Assembly: GCF_000974445.1 (NCBI RefSeq)
Contig: NZ_BBOJ01000018.1
Location: 180,177-244,176, forward strand
Source of the DNA: Lentzea aerocolonigenes
GTDB lineage: Bacteria; Actinomycetota; Actinomycetes; Mycobacteriales; Pseudonocardiaceae
DNA length: 64,000 nucleotides
Direction of reading: 5' to 3'
In this document: in pieces, positions 15,631-23,587 of the stretch
Layout of the letters: every line of letters begins with the position of its first letter
Position numbering within the stretch: position 1 is the stretch's first letter
Program-made: the position numbers and the translations under genes
Notes under the pieces: generated by a model
The model's database searches: none
The model's input: the letters and a program-made list of their open reading frames with translations, nothing else
Told to the model about the DNA's origin: nothing

Positions 15631-15956
15631 GCCCGCAGTGAACCGGTACCGACACCGATGATCACTGGGGCAGGCCACCGTTGCCGTGGTGGGGGCCGCC
15701 CCAGTGAGGCGCGCGGCCGATGCGCGTGCCGTGCGCTGAGGCGGGCCGCGGGGCAGCGCAACGCCGTGACCGAGGCCGCCGTCCGCGCACCTCGGCACAG
15801 GAGTGTTCCGAGGTGACTGCGGCGTGGCGAGCCGGGCCACGTGCCCTGCGGTTCCCAGATGGCCACGCGGACGCGGGTGAGGAATTCGGCTCCGATTCTC
15901 GGCGAGGGCTAGCGCATACCGCAGATTGCATACAGTATGGAGGGAGGAGGCCAGAA
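15631..15956 (+). promoter_or_regulatory. Formate dehydrogenase promoter region with GntR-type operator
   Basis: A 326-base space. I see no gene in 15631-15900. GATTGCATACAGTATGG lies at 15924-15940, and a further GCATAC half-site at 15914-15919 gives a tandem arrangement. The operator ends directly before the GGAGGGAGGAGG ribosome site of the first formate dehydrogenase gene, so a bound repressor would block transcription start or early elongation. Confidence 0.65.
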
Positions 15957-17894
15957 ATGAGTACTGTGATGAGCAGGCGGAAGAAGACCGAGCCCTACGT
16001 GCGACTCACCCAGCCGCTGGTGCGCGACGCGGGCGTCCTGCGCCCCGCCACCTGGGACGAGGCTCTGGACCGCGCGGCCGAGGGGTTCCGGCGCAACGTG
16101 GCGCAGCACGGGCCGGACGCGTTCGGCATGTTCTCCTGTGCGCGGGCCACCAACGAGATGAACTACATGGCCCAGAAGTTCACCAGGGCCGTGATCGGCA
16201 CGAACAACGTCGACAGCTGCAACCGGACGTGTCACGCGCCGAGCGTGGCCGGTCTCGCCAAGGTGTTCGGCAGTGGTGGTGGCACCTCGTCCTACCAGGA
16301 GATCGAGGACGCCGACCTGATCATCCTGTGGGGCTCGAACGCGCGCGAGGCCCACCCGATCTTCTTCCAGCACGTGCTCAAGGCGGTCAACAAGGGCGCG
16401 AAGCTGTACGTGGTCGACCCGCGGCTCACCAGCACCGGCAAGTGGGCGCACCGGTGGTTGCGGCTCAACGTGGGTACGGACATCCCGCTGGCCCACGCCA
16501 TCGCGCGCGAGATCATCGCGTCCGGTCTCACCAACACGTCGTTCGTCGAGCGGGCGACCGAAGGGTTCGAGGAGTTCGTCAAGGCCGTCGAGCCGTGGAC
16601 GCTGCCGGTCGCCGAGCTGGAGACCGGGGTGCCCGCCGAGCTGATCCGCGAGCTCGCGCACGCCTACGCCAAGGCCGACCGCGGGCAGCTCAGCTGGACG
16701 CTCGGCATCACCGAGCACCACAACGGCACGGACAACGTGCTGAGTCTCATCAACCTGTCGCTGCTCACCGGCCAGGTCGGCCGCTACGGCGCGGGGCTGA
16801 ACCCGTTGCGCGGGCAGAACAACGTGCAGGGCGGCGGCGACATGGGCGCCATCCCCGACCGGCTGCCCGGCTTCCAGGACGTCACGGACCCCGCCGTCAC
16901 GGCCAAGTTCAACGCCGCGTGGGGCTCGAACATCAGGGCGCAGAAGGGCTGGAACCTCACCCAGATGCTCGAGGCGATGGAACGCGGTGACCTGACCACC
17001 GTCTACATCATCGGCGAGAACCCCGTGCAGTCCGAGGCCGACTGCGAACACACGGTCAAACGACTGTCCAACTTGGACCACGTGGTGGTGCAGGACATCT
17101 TCCTCACCAAGACCGCGCAGCTCGCGCACGTCGTGTTGCCCGCCGCGGCGGCCTGGTGCGAGACCGACGGCACGTTCACGAACAGCGAGCGGCGCGTCCA
17201 GCGGGTGCGCAAGGCGCTCACCCCACCGGAGGGTGCGCGCGACGACATCGAGATCATGAGCGAGATCGCCGTACGGCTCGGCGCCGGCTGGGAGCACAAG
17301 ACCGGCGAGGACGTGTGGGACGAGCTGCGCAGCCTGTCCCCGTTGCACACCGGCATGTCCTACCGGCGGCTGGAGGAGCTCGGCGGCATCCAGTGGCCGT
17401 GCCCGCGCGAGGACTCCCTCGAACCCAGCTTCCTGCACGCGCGGTTGTGGGAGAACGACCCGGTCAAGCGCGGCATGCCCGCCACGTTCTCGCCGGTGCC
17501 GCACAGTCCTCCTGTCGACGAGCTGACCGAGGAGTTCCCGTTCCGGCTCACCACCGGACGCCGGCTCGACTCCTACAACACCGGCGTGCAGTCGGCGGGG
17601 TTCGAGTCGCCACTGCGCAAGGGAGAGACGCTCGACCTGTGCCCGCAGGACGCGGCGGTGCTCGGGGTCGTCGACGGCGAGGAAGTCAAGATCACGTCCC
17701 GGCGCGGGCAGATCCAGGCACCCGTGCGGATCGACGACGGTCTCACGCCAGGTCTGGTCTTCATGACGTTCCACTTCCCGGACGAGATCGACGTCAACGT
17801 CATCACGATCGAGGCGACGTGCCCGATCGCGGGCACGGCCGAGTACAAAGCCGCCGCCATCCGCATCGACAAACTCCCCGTGAAGGTGGGCTGA
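15957..17894 (+). CDS. Formate dehydrogenase catalytic subunit, molybdopterin part (split FdhA)
   Basis: A 645-residue protein covering the molybdopterin-binding and C-terminal molydop-binding domains of an NAD-type formate dehydrogenase. The N-terminal [4Fe-4S] domain usual in FdhA is missing: the protein begins at the TEPYVRLTQPLVRDAG region, which in whole enzymes follows that domain. The active-site Cys92-His93 lies in NRTCHAPSVAGL, in place of Sec/Cys-His in known enzymes. Later motifs include NPLRGQNNVQGGGDMGAIP and TGRRLDSYNTG. The missing domain is found at the end of the gene at 19661. The enzyme oxidises formate to CO2. The ATG follows a strong GGAGGGAGGAGG. The next gene starts at the base after its stop. 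Confidence 0.9.
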   Translation: MSTVMSRRKKTEPYVRLTQPLVRDAGVLRPATWDEALDRAAEGFRRNVAQHGPDAFGMFSCARATNEMNYMAQKFTRAVIGTNNVDSCNRTCHAPSVAGLAKVFGSGGGTSSYQEIEDADLIILWGSNAREAHPIFFQHVLKAVNKGAKLYVVDPRLTSTGKWAHRWLRLNVGTDIPLAHAIAREIIASGLTNTSFVERATEGFEEFVKAVEPWTLPVAELETGVPAELIRELAHAYAKADRGQLSWTLGITEHHNGTDNVLSLINLSLLTGQVGRYGAGLNPLRGQNNVQGGGDMGAIPDRLPGFQDVTDPAVTAKFNAAWGSNIRAQKGWNLTQMLEAMERGDLTTVYIIGENPVQSEADCEHTVKRLSNLDHVVVQDIFLTKTAQLAHVVLPAAAAWCETDGTFTNSERRVQRVRKALTPPEGARDDIEIMSEIAVRLGAGWEHKTGEDVWDELRSLSPLHTGMSYRRLEELGGIQWPCPREDSLEPSFLHARLWENDPVKRGMPATFSPVPHSPPVDELTEEFPFRLTTGRRLDSYNTGVQSAGFESPLRKGETLDLCPQDAAVLGVVDGEEVKITSRRGQIQAPVRIDDGLTPGLVFMTFHFPDEIDVNVITIEATCPIAGTAEYKAAAIRIDKLPVKVG

Positions 17895-19664
17895 GTGGAC
17901 CTCAAGCTGCTCGACGTCGAGCCCACCGAGGCCGAACGCGTGGTCGTCGACCTGTTCACCGGCATGGGACGGGACCAACTGCTGCCGGCTCTGCACGCGG
18001 TCAACGACAGGGTGGGCTGGATCAGCCAGGGCGCGCTGAACCACATCTGCCGCGTGCTGCACATCCCGCCGGCCGAGGCGTACGGGGTGGCGAGCTTCTA
18101 CTCGTTGTTCTCGCTGACCGAACGGCCGGCGAAGGTCGTGCACGTCTGCGTCGACCTTGCGTGCCAGGTCAACGGCGCGAAAGCGTTGTGCGACAGGCTG
18201 ACCGACGAGCTCGGGCCCGCTGGGGCGAAGAGCGGTTGGTTGCGCAGCCCGTGTCTCGGGGTGTGCGAGAAGGCTCCGGCGGCGCTGGCGTTCGAGGCGG
18301 GGGAGGTCGCGAAGGAGCAGCTCCTCGCGCCCACCCACGCCGGTGAGGTGATCGCGGTGGCGGCCGCCGGTTCCTCCCGCTCTGACGACGGGCGCGCGGA
18401 GATGCCGCAGGCCGGTTCTCCCGGCCTGCGGCTGCTCAAACGGGTCGGTGTCGTCGATCCGGAGTCGCTCGACGACTACCGGGCGACGGGCGGCTACACG
18501 GCGTTGCGCACGGCTCTGCTCCTCGGGCCGTCCGGGGTGATCCGCGAGGTCACCGACGCGAAGCTGATGGGCCGCGGCGGTGCGGCGTTCCCGACAGGAC
18601 GCAAGTGGGACGCGACCGCCCGCCAGCCCGTCCGGCCGCACTACCTGGTCTGTAACGCCGATGAGAGCGAACCCGGCACGTTCAAGGACCGGCTGCTCAT
18701 GGAGGGCGACCCGTTCGCGGTGATCGAGTCGATGACGATCGCCGGGTTCGCCGCAGGGTGTTCGAAAGGCTATCTGTATTTGCGCGGCGAGTACCCGCGT
18801 GCCCTGCACCTGCTGCGCAACGCGATCGCCAAGGCGCGCGAGCGGAACTTCCTCGGCGAGAACATCATGGGCCACGAGGGTTTCTCGTTCGACATCGAGA
18901 TCCGGCGCGGCGCCGGCGCCTACATCTGCGGCGAGGAAACGGCGATCTTCAACTCCATCGAGGGCTTCCGCGGTGAGCCGCGGTCGAAGCCTCCTTTCCC
19001 GGTGGAGCAGGGGCTTTTCGGCAAACCGACAGTGGTCAACAACGTGGAGACGCTGGTCAACGTGCCGGTGATCCTCACGGAGGGGTGCGAGGCGTACACG
19101 CGCATCGGCACTTCCGGTTCCACGGGTCCGAAGCTCTTCTGCCTGTCGGGGAACGTGAGTCGTCCGGGCGTGTACGAGGTGCCGTTCGGCACCACGCTCG
19201 GGGCACTCCTCGAGCTGGCGGGTGGCGTGCCGCCAGGCCGGGAGCTGCGAGCGGTACTGCTCGGCGGAGCGGCAGGCGGGTTCGTCCGGCCGGACGAGCT
19301 CGACCTGCCGCTCACCCTCGAGGACGCCCGCGCCGCCGGCACCACGCTCGGCTCCGGGGTCGTGCTGGTGCTGGACGACACCGCCGACCTCGGCAGCTTC
19401 CTGGTGCGCATCGCAGCTTTCTTCCGCGACGAGTCGTGCGGGCAGTGCGTGCCGTGCCGGATCGGGACGGTGCGGCAGGAAGAAGCGATGCACCGGCTCG
19501 TCGGAAAGCGCCCGTTGAGCACGAGCGCTCAAGACCTCCAGCTGCTGCGCGAGGTAGGGCAGGTCATGCGCGACTCGTCCATCTGCGGACTGGGTCAAAC
19601 TGCTTGGAACGCCATCGAATCAGCGCTCGACAGGCTCGGCTATGCGGAGGAGGCGACGTCATGA
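17895..19664 (+). CDS. Formate dehydrogenase diaphorase subunit, NuoE-NuoF fusion
   Basis: A 589-residue fusion. Residues about 1-150 are NuoE/FdsG-like, with [2Fe-2S] cysteines in CVDLAC and CLGVC. Residues about 165-589 are NuoF/FdsB-like, with the NAD/FMN glycine loop GRGGAAFPTGRKW, the FMN motif GAGAYICGEETA, and [4Fe-4S] cysteines in ESCGQCVPCRIGT plus SSICGLGQ. It passes electrons from formate to NAD+ through FMN. The GTG start directly follows the catalytic gene, and the stop overlaps the next start in ATGA. The linker at about 150-165 is rich in Ser and acidic residues. Confidence 0.92.
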   Translation: MDLKLLDVEPTEAERVVVDLFTGMGRDQLLPALHAVNDRVGWISQGALNHICRVLHIPPAEAYGVASFYSLFSLTERPAKVVHVCVDLACQVNGAKALCDRLTDELGPAGAKSGWLRSPCLGVCEKAPAALAFEAGEVAKEQLLAPTHAGEVIAVAAAGSSRSDDGRAEMPQAGSPGLRLLKRVGVVDPESLDDYRATGGYTALRTALLLGPSGVIREVTDAKLMGRGGAAFPTGRKWDATARQPVRPHYLVCNADESEPGTFKDRLLMEGDPFAVIESMTIAGFAAGCSKGYLYLRGEYPRALHLLRNAIAKARERNFLGENIMGHEGFSFDIEIRRGAGAYICGEETAIFNSIEGFRGEPRSKPPFPVEQGLFGKPTVVNNVETLVNVPVILTEGCEAYTRIGTSGSTGPKLFCLSGNVSRPGVYEVPFGTTLGALLELAGGVPPGRELRAVLLGGAAGGFVRPDELDLPLTLEDARAAGTTLGSGVVLVLDDTADLGSFLVRIAAFFRDESCGQCVPCRIGTVRQEEAMHRLVGKRPLSTSAQDLQLLREVGQVMRDSSICGLGQTAWNAIESALDRLGYAEEATS

Positions 19665-20518
19665 CGATCGTCGAGATCGGGCTTCCGAAGCGGCTGGTCG
19701 AGCTGACCTTGGACGGCGAAAGCGTTCGCGTGCCCGAGGGCGCGACGATCCTCGACGCGTGCACTGCGGTCGGGAAGTCGATCCCGACGCTGTGCTACGG
19801 CGACACGCTCAAGCCCGCAAACGCTTGCCGCGTCTGCATGGTCGAGGTCGAGGGCTCGCGCACGCTGGTGCCGTCGTGCTCGCGCAAGGTCGAGCCCGGC
19901 ATGGTGGTGCGCACCGAGTCCGAGCGCACGCGACACAGCCGCAAGCTGGTGCTGGAGCTGCTGGGGTCCGCCACGGACCTGTCCACCACGCCGCACGTTG
20001 ACGAGTGGATGTCGGCGTGCGGCGCCGACCCGTCCCGCTTCGGTCCCGACGCCGAAACGAAACTCCAACCGACCACAGTGGACAATCCGCTGTACGTCCG
20101 CGACTACGGCAAGTGCATCATGTGCTACAAGTGCGTCGACGCGTGCGGCGACCAGTGGCAGAACAGCTTCGCCATCTCCGTGGCGGGGCGCGGGTTCGAC
20201 GCGCGGATCTCCACGGAGTTCGCGACACCGTTGCCCGAAAGCGCTTGCGTCTACTGCGGCAACTGCATCGAGGTCTGCCCGACCGGTGCGTTGAGCTTCA
20301 AGCGCGAGCACGACAAGCGTCAGGACGGCACGTGGGACGAGTCGAAGCAGTCCCAGACGACGACGATCTGCACGTTCTGCGGTGTGGGCTGCAACCTCAC
20401 CCTGCACGTGCAGGACAACGAGATCGTCAAGGTCACGTCACCGCACGAAAGCACCGTCACGCACGGAAACCTGTGCATCAAGGGCCGATTCGGCTGGCAG
20501 CACGTGCAGAACCGCTAG
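19661..20518 (+). CDS. Formate dehydrogenase iron-sulfur subunit carrying the N-terminal domains of FdhA
   Basis: A 285-residue protein equal to the N-terminal third of a whole NAD-type FdhA. Domains in order: [2Fe-2S] ferredoxin (cysteines in TLCYGDTLKPANACRVCMVE and VPSCS, about 45-80), a bridge without the usual His-Cys cluster ligands, two [4Fe-4S] motifs (CIMCYKCVDAC about 148 and CVYCGNCIEVCP about 196), then the molybdopterin [4Fe-4S] domain (CTFCGVGC to HGNLCIKGRFGW, about 238-280). The last residues KGRFGWQHVQNR join logically to the start of the catalytic gene at 15957. The split thus falls between the [4Fe-4S] and molybdopterin domains, with the genes in reversed order. Confidence 0.9.
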   Translation: MTIVEIGLPKRLVELTLDGESVRVPEGATILDACTAVGKSIPTLCYGDTLKPANACRVCMVEVEGSRTLVPSCSRKVEPGMVVRTESERTRHSRKLVLELLGSATDLSTTPHVDEWMSACGADPSRFGPDAETKLQPTTVDNPLYVRDYGKCIMCYKCVDACGDQWQNSFAISVAGRGFDARISTEFATPLPESACVYCGNCIEVCPTGALSFKREHDKRQDGTWDESKQSQTTTICTFCGVGCNLTLHVQDNEIVKVTSPHESTVTHGNLCIKGRFGWQHVQNR

Positions 20519-20538
20519 GCACCGGGAGGGCGCTGGAG

Positions 20539-22080
20539 ATGTCGTTGATCCTCAAGCCTGGAACTTCCTGGAACGACGTGTACTCGCGGTGCGTCCGGGT
20601 CGCACCCGAAGCGTTCCACGACGATCGGCTGCTCAACCACCTCGGCGGCGCGTGGAGTCGTTCCGGCGAACCGGTGCCCGCGACCACCCCGGTCGACGGC
20701 TCCACCACCGCGGGGCCGCCGTTCCTCGACTTCGACGTCGCGGGCCGCGCGGTGGTCTCCGCCGTCGAGCAGCACGTGCGGTGGCGTGAAGTGCCGCTCG
20801 CGGAACGCAAAGCGCGCGTGTCGGAGGCCCTGGACTTCCTCACCGAACACCGCGACCTGCTGTCGTTGCTGCTGGTGTGGGAGATCGGCAAGCCGTGGCG
20901 GCTCGCGACGGCCGACGTCGACCGCTGCATCGAGGGTGTGCGGTGGTACGTCGAGGAGATCGACGGGATGCTGGCCGGTCGGACCCCGCTGTCCGGGCCG
21001 GTGAGCAACATCGCGTCGTGGAACTACCCGATGAGCGTGCTGATGCACGCGATGCTCGTGCAGGCGTTGGCGGGCAACGCGGTCATCGCCAAGGCGCCGA
21101 CCGACGGCGGCGTCAGCTGCCTGACCCTGGCGACGGCACTGGCCGTGCGGTCGGGGCTGCCTTTGACGCTCGTGAGCGGCAGCGGTGCCGAGCTCGCACC
21201 GGTGCTGGTCGGGTCGTCGTTCCTGGGCTGCGTGTCCTTTGTGGGCGGTCGGGACGCCGGCAGCGCCATCGCGGCGCGGCTGGTCGACTCGCAGCGCAGG
21301 CACGTGCTGGAGCAGGAGGGCCTGAACTGCTGGGGTGTCTGGGAAACCGACTCCTGGGAGATGCTCGGCACGCAGATCCGCAAGACGTTCGACTACGGCA
21401 AGCAGCGCTGCACGGCCTACCCGCGGTACGTCGTCCAACGGTCGTTGTTCGACAAGTTCCTCAACGTCTACCTGCCCGCGGTGCGGGACGTGCGGTTCGG
21501 GCACCCGCTCGCCGTCGCTTCGCCCGGCGACGAGCTGCCGGAACTGGACTTCGGGCCGCTGATCAACGACGCCAAGGCCAAGGAACTGGGTGACGTCGTC
21601 GACGAGGCGGTGCGCGCGGGCGGTGTGCCGCTGTACCGGGGATCGCTGGACGGTGGCCGGTTCCTGCCGGGCCAGCAGACCGCCGCCTACCTGGCACCGG
21701 TCGCGATCCTCGACCCGCCGCGGTCGTCGGTGCTGCACCACGCCGAGCCGTTCGGCCCGGTCGACACGATCGTGCTGGTGGACACCGAAGCGGAGCTGCT
21801 GGCCGCGATGAACGCGTCCAACGGCGCTCTGGTCGCGTCGCTGGCCTGTGACGACGAGGCGACCGCGCGACGCTTGAGCGAGGACGTCCAGGCGTTCAAG
21901 GTCGGCATCAACAAGCCGCGTTCGCGAGGCGACCGGGACGAGGTGTTCGGCGGTCGCGGCGCTTCGTGGCGCGGTGCCTTCGTGGGCGGGGAGTTGCTCG
22001 TCCACGCCGTCACGGAAGGGCCTTCGGGTGAACGGCCGTACGGCAACTTCCCCTCCTACTCGCTCTACCCACCCACGTGA
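20539..22080 (+). CDS. Aldehyde dehydrogenase superfamily protein
   Basis: A 513-residue protein of the NAD(P)-dependent aldehyde dehydrogenase fold. Visible are the oxyanion Asn in ASWNYP (about 155), the catalytic Cys in YGKQRCTAYPRYV (about 290), and a Glu in the position of ELGGK, here LEQEGLNCWGV (about 258), which departs from the usual motif. The last 20 residues GERPYGNFPSYSLYPPT are also atypical. It begins 20 bases after the formate dehydrogenase genes with GGAGGGCGCTGGAG before the ATG and shares GTGA with the next gene. Glyoxylate or another one- or two-carbon aldehyde is a possible substrate from context only. Confidence 0.8.
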   Translation: MSLILKPGTSWNDVYSRCVRVAPEAFHDDRLLNHLGGAWSRSGEPVPATTPVDGSTTAGPPFLDFDVAGRAVVSAVEQHVRWREVPLAERKARVSEALDFLTEHRDLLSLLLVWEIGKPWRLATADVDRCIEGVRWYVEEIDGMLAGRTPLSGPVSNIASWNYPMSVLMHAMLVQALAGNAVIAKAPTDGGVSCLTLATALAVRSGLPLTLVSGSGAELAPVLVGSSFLGCVSFVGGRDAGSAIAARLVDSQRRHVLEQEGLNCWGVWETDSWEMLGTQIRKTFDYGKQRCTAYPRYVVQRSLFDKFLNVYLPAVRDVRFGHPLAVASPGDELPELDFGPLINDAKAKELGDVVDEAVRAGGVPLYRGSLDGGRFLPGQQTAAYLAPVAILDPPRSSVLHHAEPFGPVDTIVLVDTEAELLAAMNASNGALVASLACDDEATARRLSEDVQAFKVGINKPRSRGDRDEVFGGRGASWRGAFVGGELLVHAVTEGPSGERPYGNFPSYSLYPPT

Positions 22081-23063
22081 CGTACCGGGCGGACCTGCTC
22101 CGCATCGTGCAAACCGTGGTGGCACCGTCCGCCGCCGACATCGACCAACACGCCAGATTCCCGCGCGCCGCCGTGAACGCACTGGGCGCGTGCGGACTGC
22201 TGGGCATGACGATCTCGCGCACGGTCGGCGGCGGGGGACAGGACCTCCGTGCGGCCGGGCGTGTGGTCGAACACGTCGCACAAGCCTGTGGCGCAACGGC
22301 TTCCGTGCTGCGCTCGCACTACTCCGCAGCGGCCGTGCTGGACCGCTCGGGACCGCACTGGCTGCGAGCGGAGATCGCGGCGGGCCGGCACCTGGCGACG
22401 CTCGCGGCGTTCGGCACGGGCGGCGAGGCCTCGACGCACGGCGACGTGGTGCAGGTCCGGGCGCGCAAGAGCTGGGTGATCGCGGCGGGCGAAGCGGACA
22501 GCTACGTCTGGTCCTGCGGCCCGGCGCTGTGGCTGGTCCCCGCTCAGGCACCGGGATTGCTCGTGCCGGCCGAGCACGCCGGGATGGGACTGCGCGGAAC
22601 CGTCGCCACGTGCGTGGAGGCGGATCCCGTGCGCGTGCCCGCGTCGAACAGGTTGTGGTCGGAAGAGCTCGCGTACCCGTGGTTCCTGGTGCTCGGGGCC
22701 GCGGTGTCGCTGGGGCTGATGGAAGGCGCGCTGGCGGCGGCGCTGGGACACCTCGGCGGCGGAGATCCGCGCACACGGGCCGACCTCGCCAGGATGCGGC
22801 TGCGGACCGACTCGGTCCGCGTGCTCTACAACGACACGCTGTCCGCCGTGACGTGGCATCCGGAACGGTCGCAGGACCGCGTCCGGCTGCTCGCGGTCAC
22901 CGCGACCGAGGCCGCCGTCGCGGTCACCGACCTCGCGATGAAGGTGTGCGGGGACGCGGCTTTCCGCCGTGACCTGGGCATCGAGCGCCGGTTCCGGGAC
23001 GCGCGGGCGGCGGCGGCGATCGAGCCGACCGTGGACGCGTTGCTGGATGCACTGGAGATCTGA
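22077..23063 (+). CDS. Acyl-CoA dehydrogenase-like flavoprotein, short form
   Basis: A 328-residue protein that resembles acyl-CoA dehydrogenases at its N-terminal helical region (PRAAVNALGACGLLGMTISRTVGGGG) and C-terminal end (MKVCGDAAFRRDLGIERRFRDARAAAAIEP). It is about 50 residues shorter than usual, and the middle beta domain is reduced. I could not place the catalytic Glu. The GTG start overlaps the aldehyde dehydrogenase stop, so the pair is coupled. It may oxidise a CoA ester or act as a nitroalkane- or DszC-like flavoenzyme. No substrate can be given. Confidence 0.65.
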   Translation: MTYRADLLRIVQTVVAPSAADIDQHARFPRAAVNALGACGLLGMTISRTVGGGGQDLRAAGRVVEHVAQACGATASVLRSHYSAAAVLDRSGPHWLRAEIAAGRHLATLAAFGTGGEASTHGDVVQVRARKSWVIAAGEADSYVWSCGPALWLVPAQAPGLLVPAEHAGMGLRGTVATCVEADPVRVPASNRLWSEELAYPWFLVLGAAVSLGLMEGALAAALGHLGGGDPRTRADLARMRLRTDSVRVLYNDTLSAVTWHPERSQDRVRLLAVTATEAAVAVTDLAMKVCGDAAFRRDLGIERRFRDARAAAAIEPTVDALLDALEI

Positions 23064-23089
23064 CGATCAGGTTGGCTAGGGTCGCGATC

Positions 23090-23587
23090 ATGGCCTCCGG
23101 AGCGTTCGACGTACCCCTCGACGGTGAACGCACCCAGCTCGAAGCCTTCGTCGAGGACTACCGCCGTGCCGTCGAGGCCACCCTCGACGGCCTCACCGAG
23201 GAAGAGGCCCGCCGAAGGCTCGTCCCGTCGGCGACGACGTTGCTCGGGCTGCTCAAGCACGTCACGTGGATGCAGCGGGTGTGGTTCGAGGAGTGCGTCG
23301 GCGGCACACCCCGCCGCGAACTCGGGCTCGGGCAGACTCCCGACGAGTCCTTCCAGCTCTCCGACGACGACACGATCGCCACCGTCACGCGAGCCCGCCG
23401 GGAAGCCTGCGCCACGGCCAGGAGGCTGGTCGCGGACCTGCCGCTGGACACGGTCGTGACAGGCCACCGCATGGGGCCGCGGACGCTGCGCTGGGTGTAC
23501 CTCCAGGTGCTGCGGGAGCTGGCCCACCACTGCGGGCACGCCGACATCCTGCGCGAACAGGTGCTGAGTTCTAGAGTCGAGCCCTGA
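23090..23587 (+). CDS. DinB-family (DUF664-like) protein
   Basis: A 165-residue four-helix DinB-like protein. Conserved histidines that would bind a metal are in LGLLKHVTWMQRVWF and LRELAHHCGHADILRE, the usual spacing of the family. Members include mycothiol- and bacillithiol-dependent S-transferases, and actinobacterial DUF664 proteins are often of this type, but many are uncharacterised. The ATG at 23090 was preferred to an in-frame TTG at 23072. The 3' end overlaps the convergent regulator by 17 bases. Confidence 0.8.
   Translation: MASGAFDVPLDGERTQLEAFVEDYRRAVEATLDGLTEEEARRRLVPSATTLLGLLKHVTWMQRVWFEECVGGTPRRELGLGQTPDESFQLSDDDTIATVTRARREACATARRLVADLPLDTVVTGHRMGPRTLRWVYLQVLRELAHHCGHADILREQVLSSRVEP

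Noticed and set aside
15627..15866. Small minus-strand frame before the formate dehydrogenase
   Set aside because: It has Arg/Pro-rich shadow-like composition, no ribosome site, and overlaps the start of the supported Tat-signal gene.
15909..19598. A 1229-residue minus-strand frame opposite formate dehydrogenase
   Set aside because: Shadow of three genes with intact iron-sulfur and molybdopterin motifs.
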